A stretch of 64,000 nt of DNA from Sulfidibacterium sp964549335. Its GTDB lineage: Bacteria; Bacteroidota; Bacteroidia; Bacteroidales; F082. The notes below the pieces were generated by a model, which was not told where the DNA came from, did no database searches, and saw only the letters and a list, made by a program, of their open reading frames with translations. The stretch covers positions 62,001 to 126,000 of the forward strand of contig CAZJUQ010000027.1 in assembly GCA_964549335.1 (NCBI GenBank), written 5' to 3'. Shown here piece after piece: positions 34,929 through 43,427 of this stretch (position 1 is the first letter of the stretch; every line of letters begins with the position of its first letter). The position numbers and the translations under genes were made by a program.

Positions 34929-36332
34929 TTACTTTTTATCAATTCGTTTCATGGCATCAAAATATGAGTTTGTTTCCCTGATGATAACTCCCGACAGTAG
35001 CAGCAATGCAATCAGGTTGGGAATTGTCATAAAAGTAATTGCCATATCTACAAAATGCCATACCACATCGATACCCCAAACCGAGCCGAAGAAAACGAAA
35101 AGTCCGTAAATATAGTAGTAAGGTTTTATGACTTTTTCGCCGAGAAGATAATTTGCCGCACGTGAGCCGTAGTACGACCAACTTATTACCGTGGAAAAAG
35201 CGAACATCAACAGCCCGAAGGTTATTATGTGTTTTCCCATTCCCTGAAGCCCCACTTTGGCAAGCCCTTCATCCATTGCGAGTATTGTCATTCCAACACC
35301 CTTTATGCCCGAATGCCATGCGTCGGTTGTAATGAGCATGAGCGCCGTCATGGTACAGATAATCAGAGTGTCCACAAGGGGTTCGAGCGATGCCACCAAC
35401 CCTTCACGGGCTGAATACTCCGTTTTGGCGGCGGCATGAGCTATGGGAGCCGAACCTTGACCTGCCTCGTTGGAAAAGAGTCCCCGCCTTATGCCCCATA
35501 TCATTGTCATTATTATTGTAGAGCCGGCAAATCCTCCCATTGCTGCCGTGCCTGTAAAAGCACCTTTAAATATAAGATGAAACGCTTCGGGAATGTATTC
35601 CGCCCTGTCGATTAGTACCAAAAGAGTTGCCGCAAAATATGTTATAGCCATAAAAGGCACAAGTTTTGCCGTAACGTCGGCTATTCTTTTCAGCCCTCCC
35701 ACAATTATCAGCAAAACCAAACCCGTAATTACCAAACCCGACGCCCACGTTGAAAATCCGTACGTTGTTTTCAACGCATCGGTCATGCCGTTTGCCTGTG
35801 CCATATTTCCGGTGCCGAAGGAGGCAAGCACAGTGGCAACGGCAAAAATTCCCGCCAATATTTTTGCCGCAGCAGGCATATTGTACAATTTGCCAATGCC
35901 TTCGCGTATGTAATACATGGGACCACCCGATACCGTACCGTCACTGTTAAAGACTCTGTATTTGTGCGAAAGCGTGCATTCGGAATATTTCAATATCATT
36001 CCCAAAAAACCCGTAACCCACATCCAGAAAACTGCTCCCGGACCGCCGAGATATACAGCCAAAGCCACGCCGACTATGTTTCCCGTACCTACGGTAGCCG
36101 AAAGTGCCGTCGTCAGGGCTTTGAAGTGGTTTACATCACCCTCGTCACCCTTTTTGTCGTATTTGCCGGCAACCACACGTATGGAATGCCACAGTTTGGT
36201 TACATTTAAAAATTTAAGTCTGATAATAAAATATAATCCGGTGGGAACCAGCATGAAAAGAATGGCATAGCCGCCTATGTAATCGTTATACCAAACAATT
36301 GCATTGTCAAATGCACGTAAAATATCATTCAT
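34929..36332 (-). CDS. Sodium:alanine/glycine symporter (AGCS family)
   Basis: A 467-residue Na+/amino acid symporter. Motifs of the AGCS family: the N-terminal VPTGLYFIIRLKFLNV, ALTTALSATVGTGNIVGVALAVYLGGPGAVFWMWVTGF (diagnostic TGNI/GGPGA), GGPMYYIREG, ASFGTGNMAQANG, and RRGLFSNEAGQGSAPIAHAAAKT. Ten to eleven TM segments. Substrates in the family are L- or D-alanine, glycine or related amino acids. First gene of a probable operon AGCS-nhaC-K+ channel-rsmG. Confidence 0.93.
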   Translation of the reverse strand: MNDILRAFDNAIVWYNDYIGGYAILFMLVPTGLYFIIRLKFLNVTKLWHSIRVVAGKYDKKGDEGDVNHFKALTTALSATVGTGNIVGVALAVYLGGPGAVFWMWVTGFLGMILKYSECTLSHKYRVFNSDGTVSGGPMYYIREGIGKLYNMPAAAKILAGIFAVATVLASFGTGNMAQANGMTDALKTTYGFSTWASGLVITGLVLLIIVGGLKRIADVTAKLVPFMAITYFAATLLVLIDRAEYIPEAFHLIFKGAFTGTAAMGGFAGSTIIMTMIWGIRRGLFSNEAGQGSAPIAHAAAKTEYSAREGLVASLEPLVDTLIICTMTALMLITTDAWHSGIKGVGMTILAMDEGLAKVGLQGMGKHIITFGLLMFAFSTVISWSYYGSRAANYLLGEKVIKPYYYIYGLFVFFGSVWGIDVVWHFVDMAITFMTIPNLIALLLLSGVIIRETNSYFDAMKRIDKK

Positions 36333-36840
36333 ATATCAACCCTTTTGTTATACCCTGCATGTGAACGCTGAACTTATGTCCAAAAATGGTACAACAAACA
36401 TATGAAAAAATTCAATCTGTTCAGTTTGCCCTTCGCTACGCATAAATTATAGGGGAATTAAAGGGGTTTGTTTTAAAACAATAAATTCAATAAAGGCTAA
36501 CAAAGAGAGAAATACAGGAATATCCCGCTGCATATTTGTCGCGTGACATTATCAATTAATTGTAACGGATATTATAATCTGAAATGTTATCAACTCCTGT
36601 TTTAACTCTTTTTTCAGTAGTGTTAAAATAAAAATCCAAGGAAGAATAGAGGCTATGGATTTTGTGGGATAACTTTTCATAGCGCCTGGCTATTCCGTGG
36701 ATTTCAGGAAAAATATTTAAAAAAATTTCCTCTTAATTTTAATGAATTACGATTAAATAAAAATTATTCGGTTTGACACAAAATAATCTTTGGCTGAACG
36801 CATGAATGTACGTTTAGCGTGAAAAATGCACCGGGTTTTT
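36333..36840. other. 508-bp intergenic region with one hairpin and no gene
   Basis: No reading frame, tRNA or known RNA motif is recognised. It contains the AGCS -7 box (36395-36402) and a hairpin at 36631-36663 (stem AAAATCCA / TGGATTTT, 17-nt loop). The hox operon transcript enters from the right; no U-tailed terminator was found for it. Confidence 0.5.
36395..36402 (-). promoter_or_regulatory. -7 box of the AGCS-nhaC operon
   Basis: TATGTTTG on the minus strand, 63 bp before the start at 36332; no -33 element at normal spacing. Confidence 0.45.
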
Positions 36841-37830
36841 TCAATCGAAATTTCTTTTCATGTATTGGATGCGTTCGAATGAAGCTTCGGTTGTTTGATA
36901 GTCGAGAGCTTTTCCCCTGAATTGATCAATATTTTCAAACTTGTGTTCTTTCATCCAATTTTCCAGCCCTTGTAAAATATTGTTGATAAAGGGAATACCG
37001 TTGATGTACAATGTACTGCACAATTGAACCGCTTTGGCACCTGCCAAAAGTTGTTTTACCACACCGGTATGATAATGAACACCCGTAGAAGCCACCAAAT
37101 CGCAATTAAGATTGTTGCCGGTCATTAAGGCAATCCATCGTAAAGGCACATTTAACTCTTCGGGTGTCGACCATTGTTCTTCGGTTATCACCTTCATTGT
37201 GTCCACATCGATATCCGGACGGAAAAACCTGTTGAACAGAACCAGACCTTTAACGCCTGCATTGACAAGGTCGGATGCTATTGTACAAAGATTTGTAAAA
37301 TAGGGGCTCAACTTTACCGAAACGGGAATATTAACCTCTCTTTGAACATTTTCCACAATTTCCAGGTAGCGTTTTTCAATTTGACTGCATGTCAGTGAAT
37401 TGTTGAACGGAAATATCGAAATATTCAACTCTAAGGCGTTGGCTCCTGCCTCCTCTATCTTTTTTGCGTATGTAGGCCACCCTTCTGCGGTATGGCAGTT
37501 TATACTTGATATTACCGGAACATCAACGGAAATTCTTTTAACATTTTCTACAAATTTAAGATATTGTTCCAGATGAGCCTCTTTAGAGAGTTTCACAATA
37601 ACATCTTTAGCCTCGGGAAACCAGTAAAAAGCATCATTATCTTTACTTTGCCGTAATTTCGATTCGGCTTGCAATGTCAACTGTTCTTCGAAAACCGATT
37701 TCAGGACAATTGCCGAGGCACCGTGCCTCAAACACTGTTCTATGGTTCTGATTTCGCCGGTTATACGCGAACTGCTAATTATAAGAGGGTTTTTTAGTTT
37801 AATACCCATGTATGATGTTGATAAATCCAT
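36841..37830 (-). CDS. Dihydroorotate-dehydrogenase-like flavoprotein of unknown function
   Basis: A 329-residue TIM-barrel protein of the DHOD-like group. It begins with the family motif MDLSTSYMGIKLKNPLIISSS and keeps the FMN-contact Lys in PVSVKLSP and the phosphate-binding end VQLCSTLYINGI. The substrate loop is unlike true DHOD/DHPD: the LNxSCPN motif that holds orotate reads LELNISIFPFN, so the active Cys and Asn are missing. Dihydroorotate oxidation is therefore unlikely. It is the last gene of the hox operon, 2 bp after the maturation protease, so a flavin-linked redox role tied to NADH/H2 is an inference only. Confidence 0.8.
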   Translation of the reverse strand: MDLSTSYMGIKLKNPLIISSSRITGEIRTIEQCLRHGASAIVLKSVFEEQLTLQAESKLRQSKDNDAFYWFPEAKDVIVKLSKEAHLEQYLKFVENVKRISVDVPVISSINCHTAEGWPTYAKKIEEAGANALELNISIFPFNNSLTCSQIEKRYLEIVENVQREVNIPVSVKLSPYFTNLCTIASDLVNAGVKGLVLFNRFFRPDIDVDTMKVITEEQWSTPEELNVPLRWIALMTGNNLNCDLVASTGVHYHTGVVKQLLAGAKAVQLCSTLYINGIPFINNILQGLENWMKEHKFENIDQFRGKALDYQTTEASFERIQYMKRNFD

Positions 37831-37832
37831 AT

Positions 37833-38315
37833 TTACACTTTTTGATAAGTTTTGTTAATAATTTTTTTATCCGACAAGAGATTGATAATTACCCGGAAAG
37901 CCTTGTTTAGGTTTACTTTTGCCTCTGTTGAAATACCTTCGTTAAAATCCCATTCGTATCCCTTTATATGCAAAAGATATGTTTCGGGAAATTTTTTAAA
38001 GATGTTATTACACAAATTTAAAACAAAAGCCGGAGAAACGGCATGCATGGTGAACTCTATGCGTGCTTGGGAGGGGTTTACGGCTGACAAAAGGCAATGT
38101 TCGATATTTTCGGTTGAGGCATCGGCAAAAATTACAGTTTCGTATTGCGAAATAAGTTCTGCATCTTCAATATTAAGTTGATAATTCGAATCGAAATCAA
38201 TATTTTGAATACCGTTAGCAATAGACCATTTTTCCAATTTGTCAACCAAAGCTACACCCAAGCCGTCGTCGCGACGGCCCGGGTTACCATAGCCGTATAT
38301 CAAAACCTTATTCAT
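37833..38315 (-). CDS. [NiFe] hydrogenase maturation protease
   Basis: A 160-residue endopeptidase that trims the C-terminal tail of the large subunit after nickel insertion. Family motifs: GYGNPGRRDDGLG at the N-terminus (Asp is a Ni-sensing ligand), the second acidic site in DSNYQLNIEDAELI (Q-L-x-x-E-D), FADAST and the late His in FTMHAVSPAFVLNL. It is placed 2 bp after hoxH, whose 25-residue tail beyond the last His is its expected substrate. Corresponds to HoxW of NAD-linked hydrogenases. Confidence 0.9.
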   Translation of the reverse strand: MNKVLIYGYGNPGRRDDGLGVALVDKLEKWSIANGIQNIDFDSNYQLNIEDAELISQYETVIFADASTENIEHCLLSAVNPSQARIEFTMHAVSPAFVLNLCNNIFKKFPETYLLHIKGYEWDFNEGISTEAKVNLNKAFRVIINLLSDKKIINKTYQKV

Positions 38316-38317
38316 TG

Positions 38318-39772
38318 TCAGCTTTTGAATTTTTTATCGATTAATGTTTCGTTGGCGTCGTACAACGACACTTCGAGCGGCATTTGTCCGAGGGCGTGTG
38401 TTGCGCAACTCAAGCAGGGGTCGTAAGCCCTGATAGCAACCTCCACGGCATTCATCATGGGTTCGGTTATTTCGCTCTTTCCGTTCATAAACGATTTTGC
38501 GGTACTGTTTACGGCGCGGTTCATCGGTTCGTTGTTGTTGGTAGTCGAAACAATGAGATTTGCCATCTCTATCAAATCGTCGTCGTTGATTTTGTAATGA
38601 TGAAACAGGGTGCCACGCGGAGCTTCTATTACCCCTACCCCTTCGTGCTGTTTATTTCCTTTAACCACCAAGTCGTCGTTTTGCAAATCGGGGTCTTTCA
38701 GCAAGTTGCGTATCTCTTCGGCGCAGTACAATACCTCAATGAGCCGTGCCCAATGGTAGTGCAAGCTCATGTTGTTGGGTTTACCTCCGGTATATGCTTT
38801 AAAATCTTCGAAAGCCTCTTGTGCCAGCGGGGTGGGAATAAAGTCGCAAACATTCAAGCGTGCCAGCGGTCCCACCCTGTACCAACCTTTCTCTTTACCA
38901 AGATGTTTCAGGTAGGGGAATTTCATGTAACTCCAATTTCGCACCTCCTCTTCTATGTAATTGTAATATTCCTGGTAATCGACGTCATCGAGTATGCGGT
39001 TTCCTTGGTGGTCAACGGCACGCAAAACTCCGTGGTAGATATCCAAAGCGCCGTCTTTTCTAACAATACTCAAATGGTTTGAAGGAAATTCGGCAAAAGT
39101 GTCAACCATTGCCTTGTTGTTTTTGTGGTAATGTTTAAAGAAATCGATAGCCCCTTGCGCCCATTCCACCATTTTGTCGGCATTTAAGGGGTCGGGACCG
39201 TTTAACAGCGTATCTCTCTCTTCGATGCTGAGGTTTTTGTTTATTCCTCCCGGGATTGCTCCCGTACCGTGGATTTTTTTCCCGGCGGTAACCTTGATGA
39301 CCTCTTGCCCGTATTTTCTCATCATTACACCTTGAACGGCGAGTTCGCGGTTTTCCTGTGCCACGCCGATAATGTTCCGAATTGCAGGGTCGGCATCAAT
39401 TCCGAAAAGAAAATCAGGAGAACAGAGGTGGAAGAAATGTAATACATGCGACTGGAAAAACTGTCCGTAATGCATTAATCTTCTCATTTTTTCGCCCACT
39501 TTGGTAAGACCTTCGCCGGTACCGGCTCCAACAATCACGTCGAGGGCTTTGGCGGCGGCAAGATGGTGCGATACCGGGCAAATTCCGCAAAGACGTTGAA
39601 CCAAAACGGGAGCTTCCCAATAGGGACGTCCTTGGACAAATCTCTCGAAACCTCTGAATTCCACTATGTGAAGTCTCGATTCCCTGACATTGTTGTAATC
39701 ATCCATCAGTATGGTAACCTTTCCGTGTCCTTCAACACGTGTTACGGGTTCTATTGTTATTTTTTTCGTCAT
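38318..39772 (-). CDS. hoxH: NAD-linked [NiFe] hydrogenase large subunit
   Basis: Carries the NiFe(CN)2CO site. The 484-residue protein has both ligand pairs: RLCGICPVSHH (Cys62, Cys65) and DPCLSCATH (Cys453, Cys456, His459). After His459 come 25 residues (ALGQMPLEVSLYD...) that the maturation protease should remove. The N-terminal TIEPVTRVEGHGKVTI and the overall pattern fit group 3d (Hox-type, bidirectional) enzymes. Gene order hoxF-hoxU-hoxY-hoxH-protease, with gaps of 2-21 bp, supports a four-subunit cytoplasmic NAD-dependent hydrogenase. Confidence 0.95.
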   Translation of the reverse strand: MTKKITIEPVTRVEGHGKVTILMDDYNNVRESRLHIVEFRGFERFVQGRPYWEAPVLVQRLCGICPVSHHLAAAKALDVIVGAGTGEGLTKVGEKMRRLMHYGQFFQSHVLHFFHLCSPDFLFGIDADPAIRNIIGVAQENRELAVQGVMMRKYGQEVIKVTAGKKIHGTGAIPGGINKNLSIEERDTLLNGPDPLNADKMVEWAQGAIDFFKHYHKNNKAMVDTFAEFPSNHLSIVRKDGALDIYHGVLRAVDHQGNRILDDVDYQEYYNYIEEEVRNWSYMKFPYLKHLGKEKGWYRVGPLARLNVCDFIPTPLAQEAFEDFKAYTGGKPNNMSLHYHWARLIEVLYCAEEIRNLLKDPDLQNDDLVVKGNKQHEGVGVIEAPRGTLFHHYKINDDDLIEMANLIVSTTNNNEPMNRAVNSTAKSFMNGKSEITEPMMNAVEVAIRAYDPCLSCATHALGQMPLEVSLYDANETLIDKKFKS

Positions 39773-39790
39773 TTTCTTTTTTCTTTTGCA

Positions 39791-40339
39791 TTAATCAAAT
39801 TTAATTACTTCGTACGGCAACTCCATTTCGTTACCGGTAATGAGCGCATAAAGAGCATTCCATATCAAATCGGCATTAGGAGGACATCCCGGCAAAAAAT
39901 AGTCTATTTTAACCAATTCGTGGCAGGGGTAAACTTTATCGAGAATAATGGGTAGCTCTTCGTCGTTAGGTAATATTTTCTCTCTGTTTTCCCGTACGGT
40001 AACCCCGTTAAGGTAAGCTTCGCTAAGACACTCTTCGATGGGTATGCCGTTACGCATGGCGGGAAGCCCCCCCATTATGGCACATTCGCCAAGCGAAACC
40101 AATATGTCGCAGTTCTCGCGGAAATATTTTAACGTTTCTACATTTTCGCTATTACAACATCCTCCTTCGATAATACCTATGTCGACACGTTTTGTAAACT
40201 TTTTAATATCGTCGATTGGAGATTTGTTAAATTCCACCAATTCTATCAAATCGAGTATTCTTTCATCAATATCCAAAAACGACATATGACAACCGAAACA
40301 GCCTGCCAATGATGTCGTTGCTATTACTTTCTTATTCAT
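39791..40339 (-). CDS. hoxY: NAD-linked [NiFe] hydrogenase small subunit
   Basis: A 182-residue electron-transfer subunit that holds the proximal [4Fe-4S] cluster. Ligand region: LAGCFGCHMSFLDIDE (Cys14, Cys17), GECAIMGG (Cys86) and LPGCPPN (Cys152). It lacks a Tat signal and the extra C-terminal clusters of membrane uptake hydrogenases, which agrees with a soluble HoxY. An additional GGCCN at 59-63 is common in the family. Starts 21 bp after hoxU. Confidence 0.93.
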   Translation of the reverse strand: MNKKVIATTSLAGCFGCHMSFLDIDERILDLIELVEFNKSPIDDIKKFTKRVDIGIIEGGCCNSENVETLKYFRENCDILVSLGECAIMGGLPAMRNGIPIEECLSEAYLNGVTVRENREKILPNDEELPIILDKVYPCHELVKIDYFLPGCPPNADLIWNALYALITGNEMELPYEVIKFD

Positions 40340-40360
40340 TTTTATTGATTTTAATATTAT

Positions 40361-41053
40361 TTATTTCACTATACTTCCAATGGGTATTTTGTCGTATTTA
40401 CGTTTTCCTATGGGTTGGACAAAACCTAACTCTTTGTATATAATGGAGCCCACCGGACAATTATCCATAGCTTTTTTTGCAAGTTCGTCGCTCATCTCTT
40501 TGCCGAGAATCGGGTCGAGGACAACCTCAAGTTTTTGCCCTCTATTTTTAAAAGCGAAATAGCGTCTTCCTTTATCGTCTTTTATTGTTTTAATACATCT
40601 TTTGCAGGCGATACACCTGTTTTGTTCTTTTACTATTTTTGGTGCCGAGGCATCCACGGGTTTTCTCGGAAAGAAATATGGAAAGCGCGGCACCATCATT
40701 TTATAACGGTATGCCAAAGCCTGCAATTCGCAATTTCCGCTCTTTTCGCAAGCCGGGCAAAAATGGTTGCCCGATACAAAAAGCAATTCGATAATACTTT
40801 TTCTTATTTCGTTTATTTCGGCAGTATCGTTTTCTATCTCCATACCGTCGGCAACGGGTGTGGTACACGATGTCATCAGCCGGTTATTTATTTTAATGGT
40901 ACAAATCCGGCAAGAGGCTTTTTTTTCGGCGCCTTCGAAATAACACAAGGTAGGGATAAAGACACCGTTTTCGCGGGCTGCTTCCACTATTGTTTTACCT
41001 TTTTCGGTGATTATCTCTTTACCGTCTATTTTTATTTTTATTTTCTCGTTCAT
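40361..41053 (-). CDS. hoxU: Hydrogenase diaphorase iron-sulphur subunit (NuoG-like)
   Basis: A 230-residue protein linking HoxF and HoxY by iron-sulphur clusters. Residues about 36-64 hold a [2Fe-2S] (LCYFEGAEKKASCRICTIK...TSC). NHFCPACEKSGNCELQ is the His/Cys [4Fe-4S] site with the H-x-C spacing seen in HoxU proteins. A C-terminal site CIACKRC with a later NCPVGSI supplies another [4Fe-4S]. The length equals typical HoxU, i.e. the N-terminal part of NuoG only. Confidence 0.93.
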   Translation of the reverse strand: MNEKIKIKIDGKEIITEKGKTIVEAARENGVFIPTLCYFEGAEKKASCRICTIKINNRLMTSCTTPVADGMEIENDTAEINEIRKSIIELLFVSGNHFCPACEKSGNCELQALAYRYKMMVPRFPYFFPRKPVDASAPKIVKEQNRCIACKRCIKTIKDDKGRRYFAFKNRGQKLEVVLDPILGKEMSDELAKKAMDNCPVGSIIYKELGFVQPIGKRKYDKIPIGSIVK

Positions 41054-41064
41054 TGTTTGAATTT

Positions 41065-42942
41065 TTATAAATGATGTAAAACAGGTTTTCTACCAACAAA
41101 ATTGCTTGACTCCTTAATTGCTTTTTCCATGTCGAAACAGGTATCGAAGTCGGCTAAACTTTTAACATGTTCTTCGTAAAGATGTCTGAAATTTACAAGG
41201 CTCGACAGTATGGGGTTTCCGGCAGTTTGACCCAAACCGCAGCGGCTTGCTTTAAGCACTTTCCCCCAGTTGAGCAAATCTTCAATATCTTGACGCACAC
41301 CGTGTCCGTTAAGGATTTTGTGCAGTTTCTTTTTCATAACCATTGGCATAACACGGCAAGTGGAACATGAGCCACACGACTCTTCGATGAAAAAGTCCAT
41401 AAAATTCATTACAACATCGCGTAAAAGGTCGCGCTCCTTGTTGAAAATAATTATGGAACCTCCCGTGGGCAAATCGGAATAACTGAGTTTGCGGTCGAAA
41501 TACTTTTCGGCTACCATCATCCCCGAAGGTTTATACCATTTCAGCATCTCCGATTTGTTAAGGCTGTCGATATCTTTTGAGCCGATGAGCATTCCCGAAG
41601 GTCCGCCCACTTGTATGGCCTGTACGTTGTCGGCACCACACATCTCCATAACCTCTTTAAGAGAGATACCCCATTCCACTTCGTAAATTCCGGGGAATTT
41701 GCAGTCGCCCGAAATACTTAAAAGTTTTGTTCCCAACGAATCTTTTGTTCCGAACGAACGGTACCATTGTGCACCTCTGTTGATAATTTTTACAACAGTG
41801 GCAAAGGTTTCCACATTGTTTACAATTGTAGGATATCCCAAATAACCTTTTTCGACAGGGAAAGGTGGTTTGTCACGCGGTTCGCCGCGCTTGCCTTCGA
41901 GCGATTCTATCAAAGCCGACTCTTCGCCGCAAACATAAGCACCGGCACCGAGTTGAATACGTATGTCGAAATTAAAGTCTTTAACGCCTGCAATATCTTT
42001 ACCCAAAAAGTTGTTTTTTCTCATTTCCGAAAGTTTACGGTTGAGAAATTTCAAGAGGTATTTGTATTCGTAACGCAAATACAAAAGACCTATGTCGGCG
42101 CCAGTGGCATATGCTCCCAGTACCATACCTTCGAAAACAAGTTCGGGGTATTCGGTTAAAAGTACCCTGTCTTTAAATGTTCCCGGTTCTCCTTCGTCGG
42201 CATTGCATATAATAACGCGGTGTTTTCCTTCGACACGTCTTCCGAAACGCCATTTAAGCCCGGTTGGAAATCCTGCTCCTCCCCTGCCCCGCAAGTTCGA
42301 TTCTTCAACGGTTTTGATAATCTCCTCCGGCGATTTTTCTTTAATGCCGTTATTTAACACGCTGAAAGGTTCGTAATCTCTTTTCAGAATTACCGATTTT
42401 TTTCTAATGTTGTTAATGACCATTGCCTGTACATCAGGGTCGGAATTGTTGCCGTCGCCGTAGTTTTCATATATCAATTCTTTTACAGGCAACCCCTCAC
42501 GCATTCCGCTCACCAACTGTTTTACCCTGTATGGTGTTAAATTTGTAAATACCACATCGTTGATAATGGCAGCAGGACCTTGGTCGTTCATTCCGATACA
42601 CGAAGTGTTGAAAAGCCCGAAAGTGCCGTCTCCGGATACCTCCCCGAATTTTGTTTCGCACAAATTTTCAAAGGTCTCTTTTACTCCATCCCTGTTTCGC
42701 ATACATGCCGTTATGCTGTTATCCAAATATATCCTGTATTTGCCGCGTGGTTTTGACGAAAAGAAATGGTAAAACGATACCGTTTCCTGTATTTCCGCAA
42801 ATGACCTTCCGGTTGCCAAGGCAATTTGTATCATGTCGGTTTTACTTATATACCCCTGCTCGTCGTGTATAGACAGCAATATGTCCATCAGCCTGTTAGG
42901 GTTATTGTCAAATTCCGACAAGATTTTATCCAAATTTTTCAT
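41065..42942 (-). CDS. hoxF: Hydrogenase diaphorase subunit, NuoE-NuoF fusion
   Basis: A 625-residue NADH-binding subunit. Residues 1-150 are NuoE-like, 180-600 NuoF-like. FMN/NADH sites: LRGRGGAGFPTGLKWRF (218-234), CNADEGEPGTFKDR (246-259), GAGAYVCGEESALIESLEG (332-350). The [4Fe-4S] ligands are Cys523, Cys526, Cys529 (ESCGSCSTCR) and Cys568 (SRCGLGQ). In the NuoE domain the expected CxxxxC and CxxxC pairs are half lost: Cys80 pairs with Asp85, and Cys115 with Asn119. The ATG at 42942 is used because the next in-frame start candidate upstream (42987) lies inside the Rex operator at the transcription start. First gene of the hox operon. Confidence 0.93.
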   Translation of the reverse strand: MKNLDKILSEFDNNPNRLMDILLSIHDEQGYISKTDMIQIALATGRSFAEIQETVSFYHFFSSKPRGKYRIYLDNSITACMRNRDGVKETFENLCETKFGEVSGDGTFGLFNTSCIGMNDQGPAAIINDVVFTNLTPYRVKQLVSGMREGLPVKELIYENYGDGNNSDPDVQAMVINNIRKKSVILKRDYEPFSVLNNGIKEKSPEEIIKTVEESNLRGRGGAGFPTGLKWRFGRRVEGKHRVIICNADEGEPGTFKDRVLLTEYPELVFEGMVLGAYATGADIGLLYLRYEYKYLLKFLNRKLSEMRKNNFLGKDIAGVKDFNFDIRIQLGAGAYVCGEESALIESLEGKRGEPRDKPPFPVEKGYLGYPTIVNNVETFATVVKIINRGAQWYRSFGTKDSLGTKLLSISGDCKFPGIYEVEWGISLKEVMEMCGADNVQAIQVGGPSGMLIGSKDIDSLNKSEMLKWYKPSGMMVAEKYFDRKLSYSDLPTGGSIIIFNKERDLLRDVVMNFMDFFIEESCGSCSTCRVMPMVMKKKLHKILNGHGVRQDIEDLLNWGKVLKASRCGLGQTAGNPILSSLVNFRHLYEEHVKSLADFDTCFDMEKAIKESSNFVGRKPVLHHL

Positions 42943-42971
42943 GCTTATTGTTTTTGATAATAAAAATATAT

Positions 42972-42989
42972 CTGTTAATAAATTCACAA
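42972..42989. promoter_or_regulatory. Rex operator 1 at the hox transcription start
   Basis: CTGTTAATAAATTCACAA: half-sites TTGTGAA and TTAACAG (minus strand) with a 4-bp spacer, 13 of 14 positions matching TTGTKAA-N4-TTMACAA. It abuts the -7 box on its downstream side and so covers the predicted transcription start, a repressor position. Confidence 0.75.
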
Positions 42990-42997
42990 CAAAAGTA
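42990..42997 (-). promoter_or_regulatory. -7 box of hox operon promoter
   Basis: TACTTTTG on the minus strand (TAnnTTTG), 47 bp before the hoxF ATG. It sits between the two Rex operators. No strong -33 element is visible. Confidence 0.65.
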
Positions 42998-43006
42998 TAT
43001 AAATAA

Positions 43007-43024
43007 TTGTTAGTATATTAACAG
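43007..43024. promoter_or_regulatory. Rex operator 2 upstream of the hox -7 box
   Basis: TTGTTAGTATATTAACAG, matching TTGTTAA-N4-TTAACAA at 12 of 14 positions. Its centre is 35 bp from that of operator 1, and it covers the region where the -33 element would lie. Confidence 0.65.
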
Positions 43025-43135
43025 CTATAAAATTTATAATTAGTATAAATTGAAATTGAAATTAATTGTCACGAAAAAATTCAAGCAAAGGATATTTTAA
43101 TTATTTATGCAAAATATTATAAAAAGCGAATTGTT

Positions 43136-43405
43136 ATGTGTTTGAGTATTCCGGCAAGAATTGATAAAATAGAAGGTGATACGGCGATATGTACCGTTGG
43201 AAAATCGAGTTACAAAGCGGGATTGAATTTATTGGAAAAAGGCAGTTACAAAGTGGGAGATTACGTGTTAATCCATACCGGATTAGCCATTCAGGTACTT
43301 GACAAAGATGAAGCCGAATCGACGTTAAAGACCTTTGAGGAGTTCGAGCAGTTGAATAATGAACTCGACAACGAAGAAAAAGAGAGGGGTAAGAGAATAG
43401 TTTAA
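43136..43405 (+). CDS. hypC: Hydrogenase maturation chaperone HypC
   Basis: An 89-residue chaperone that with HypD carries the Fe(CN)2CO unit to the large subunit. The essential Cys2 is present (MCLSIPARIDKIEG), and the later strands VGDYVLIHTGLAIQVLDKDEA match the family. The acidic tail (EEFEQLNNELDNEEKERGK) is a little longer than usual. It starts 193 bp from hoxF on the opposite strand and is followed after 22 bp by the hypD-like gene. Confidence 0.93.
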   Translation: MCLSIPARIDKIEGDTAICTVGKSSYKAGLNLLEKGSYKVGDYVLIHTGLAIQVLDKDEAESTLKTFEEFEQLNNELDNEEKERGKRIV

Positions 43406-43427
43406 ACTGTCAGCATAAGAATTTCAC

